Shown here: piece by piece, positions 11,815 through 13,139 of the stretch
Position numbering within the stretch: the stretch's first letter is position 1
How the letters are laid out: each line of letters starts with the position of its first letter
The notes under the pieces: generated by a model
What the model was told of the DNA's origin: nothing
What the model saw: only the letters and a program-made list of their open reading frames with translations
Database searches by the model: none
Source of the DNA: Thermofilaceae archaeon
GTDB taxonomy: Archaea; Thermoproteota; Thermoprotei; Thermofilales; Thermofilaceae
Assembly (NCBI GenBank): GCA_027017025.1
Contig: JALURH010000103.1
Location: 1-13,139, forward strand
DNA length: 13,139 nt
Direction: 5' to 3'
Translations under genes and position numbers: made by a program

Positions 11815-13038
11815 ATGAGTTATTTAATAGTGGTTAGGAGCGAGGCTGAGGAGATAGAGAAACTGGGTAGCTGGGTATTGCTGTACGGTAGGAGGAAGGT
11901 TGGGAAGACTTTTCTGTTGAAGAAGTTTCTCAGGTGGGACTGTTACGTGTCTGTTAGAAGGAACTTGACTCTGAGGGTTAGTGGGGCTGAGGCAGGCAGG
12001 GCTAAGGAGCTTCCCGGAGCTGTTGGAGCCGTCTTGGAGAGAGGCGGAGTAGTGGTTATAGATGAGTTCCAGCGCTTGCCGTGGTGGGTGCTTGAGGATT
12101 TAACGGCTTATCACCCTGAGGGTAGGCTTATACTATCTGGTTCTTCTCTCGGAGTTACTAGGAGAGTTTTCGGGCCTCGCTCTCCTTTGCTGGGCTTCTT
12201 TACGCCCTACAAGTTGTCCCTAGTGAGACCAGCAGATATAGTCCCGGCTGTAACGGGTAGGTACGGTGCTGTTAGGGGGATTGAAGCGGCAGCCTACCTG
12301 CGTGACCCCTGGTTGATCCCCTTGTACCGTGGTGGGGATGTTGCTCGCTTCGTCTACGAGTACTCATGTAGGTATTGGGAGTCTGTGAAGGCTTTGCTGG
12401 GGGAAGTGTTCGCTGAGGAGGAGAGGATGCTCACCAAGACGTATGAAGCCGTGTTGTCGCTCTTGGGGTCGAGAGTGTGGAGGCTTAATGAGGTGGCTAA
12501 TATACTCTACGTTAAAGGTCTGCTGAAGGAGCCAAGTTCCTCGCACGTGGCTGGCTTCGTAAGGAATCTCGTAGAAATGGATTTAGTAGCCCCCCTGAAG
12601 ATATACGGGTCTAGGAGGAAGATTTACAGGTTGAAGTCGCCTATAATGGAGGCCTACTACTATTTGGACTCTAAGTACGACGTGTCGGAGAGAGAGGTGA
12701 TGTATAGTGAGGTTGAACCTACAGTTAAGCTACTATTGAGATTACATGTAGAAGACTTGGTGGCAGAACTGATGGCCGAGTACTATAGGGGTAGACGCGA
12801 GTACTCCTTGAAGCCGGAAATAGACCTCATAGTAACTAGGAGGGGCAAGCCGGTAGCCATAGGTGAGGTGAAGTGGGGGAGCTACACCAATAGAGACCTC
12901 GAGAACTTCTACTCGAAGACGGGGGCGCTACCGGGGCTAAAAATATTCGTAACTAAGGAGAAAGAAAAAGACAGATACAAAGACGTACTCCTAGTAGACG
13001 CAGAAGATATAGCAAGCCTAAACCTACCACGCCTTTAG
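11815..13038 (+). CDS. Archaeal P-loop ATPase with a C-terminal PD-(D/E)XK-like (DUF234) domain
   Basis: The 407-residue protein begins with an AAA-type P-loop domain of the archaeal ATPase family: Walker A GRRKVGKT at 25-32, Walker B VVVIDEFQ at 79-86 (Asp83, Glu84) and a sensor-like LILSGSS at 105-111. A winged-helix part lies in the middle (VWRLNEVANILY.KGLLKEPSS, about 221-260). The C-terminal ~100 residues carry PEIDLIV (Glu335, Asp337) and IGEVKWG (Glu351, Lys353), the D...E-x-K core of the PD-(D/E)XK nuclease fold typical of DUF234. Such ATPases are abundant in hyperthermophilic archaea and are often linked to mobile or defence DNA; no function is proven. The GC content is well above its surroundings (60% over 12301-12360, 28% over 11641-11700) and TTG/GTG/AGG codons are frequent, a sign of separate origin. 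No partner gene is visible inside the window. Confidence 0.93.
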   Translation: MSYLIVVRSEAEEIEKLGSWVLLYGRRKVGKTFLLKKFLRWDCYVSVRRNLTLRVSGAEAGRAKELPGAVGAVLERGGVVVIDEFQRLPWWVLEDLTAYHPEGRLILSGSSLGVTRRVFGPRSPLLGFFTPYKLSLVRPADIVPAVTGRYGAVRGIEAAAYLRDPWLIPLYRGGDVARFVYEYSCRYWESVKALLGEVFAEEERMLTKTYEAVLSLLGSRVWRLNEVANILYVKGLLKEPSSSHVAGFVRNLVEMDLVAPLKIYGSRRKIYRLKSPIMEAYYYLDSKYDVSEREVMYSEVEPTVKLLLRLHVEDLVAELMAEYYRGRREYSLKPEIDLIVTRRGKPVAIGEVKWGSYTNRDLENFYSKTGALPGLKIFVTKEKEKDRYKDVLLVDAEDIASLNLPRL

Positions 13039-13051
13039 AGACTCGTGGATT

Positions 13052-13119
13052 CCTAGTAGAAGGACGTTAGGGCTACTGGTAGAAGGAGGTTAGAGGGATT
13101 AGCAGTTGAAGGAGAAGGA
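13052..13119 (+). repeat. Imperfect short tandem repeats after the ATPase gene
   Basis: Three purine-rich units of about 23-26 bases share a G-A-A-G-G-A core: TAGTAGAAGGACGTTAGGG (from 13054), TGGTAGAAGGAGGTTAGAGGG (from 13077) and CAGTTGAAGGAGAAGG (from 13103). Units 1 and 2 agree at most positions; unit 3 is looser. Whether they continue past the window edge cannot be seen. Confidence 0.35.
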
Positions 13120-13139
13120 CTATTTGCTTGTTTGTGTAC

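Noticed and set aside
1..13139. CRISPR array, tRNA or rRNA genes, complete insertion sequence
   Set aside because: I saw no regularly spaced identical repeats, no tRNA-like cloverleaf with a GGTTC-type T-loop, no rRNA core segments and no transposase gene.

Overview
The window looks like chromosomal DNA from a hyperthermophilic archaeon of the phylum Thermoproteota (crenarchaea). Order Desulfurococcales is a guess; no rRNA or tRNA is present to fix it. The reasons are dense coding on both strands, AGG/AGA arginine and ATA isoleucine codons, TATA-like boxes about 25-30 bases before many start codons (leaderless style), GTG and TTG starts, and the gene set itself: archaeal TatC, a MoaD-MoaE fusion, GH57 glycosidase, DUF72, HEPN/MNT and an archaeal ATPase with a nuclease-like C-terminus.

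Layout. 1-396 (-) is the N-terminal part of a conserved protein that runs off the left edge. 464-1716 (+) is an ASCH-domain gene overlapping tatC. 1754-2017 (+) is an orphan of 87 codons. 2001-3396 (-) is a molybdenum/tungsten-cofactor pair: fused MoaD-MoaE followed by an E1-like activating enzyme. 3397-3733 holds no firm protein gene but contains a GC-rich, strongly self-complementary segment (3506-3640), the most interesting object in the window. 3734-4438 (-) is a DUF72 protein. 4495-7505 (+) is a two-gene membrane unit: an anchored NEW3-repeat surface protein and a CcdA-like membrane protein with an extra C-terminal half. 7476-9873 (-) carries inorganic pyrophosphatase, a GH57 glycosidase and a small winged-helix protein. 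9943-10518 (+) is a methyltransferase. 10526-11253 (-) is an overlapping HEPN/MNT pair. 11254-11814 is a gene-poor stretch with a second GC-rich hairpin cluster (11441-11495). 11815-13038 (+) is an archaeal ATPase with a PD-(D/E)XK-like C-terminal domain and a base composition unlike its surroundings.

How the genes work together. The MoaD-MoaE fusion and the E1 enzyme carry out sulfur loading and molybdopterin synthesis. TatC exports folded proteins, and the cofactor-bearing enzymes are a classic Tat cargo, but that link across 0.3 kb is only suggestive. The NEW3 and CcdA-like proteins probably act at the cell surface. HEPN/MNT and the ATPase mark the right end as an accessory region.

Main discovery candidate: 3506-3640 is 59% G+C over its first 86 bases against about 22% in the 80 bases before it, sits where transcription from an upstream TATA box should begin, and can form an 11-pair stem with one G-U pair plus two mutually exclusive sets of stems. 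This suggests an undescribed structured, possibly switching, RNA. It also holds a competing reading of 39 codons.
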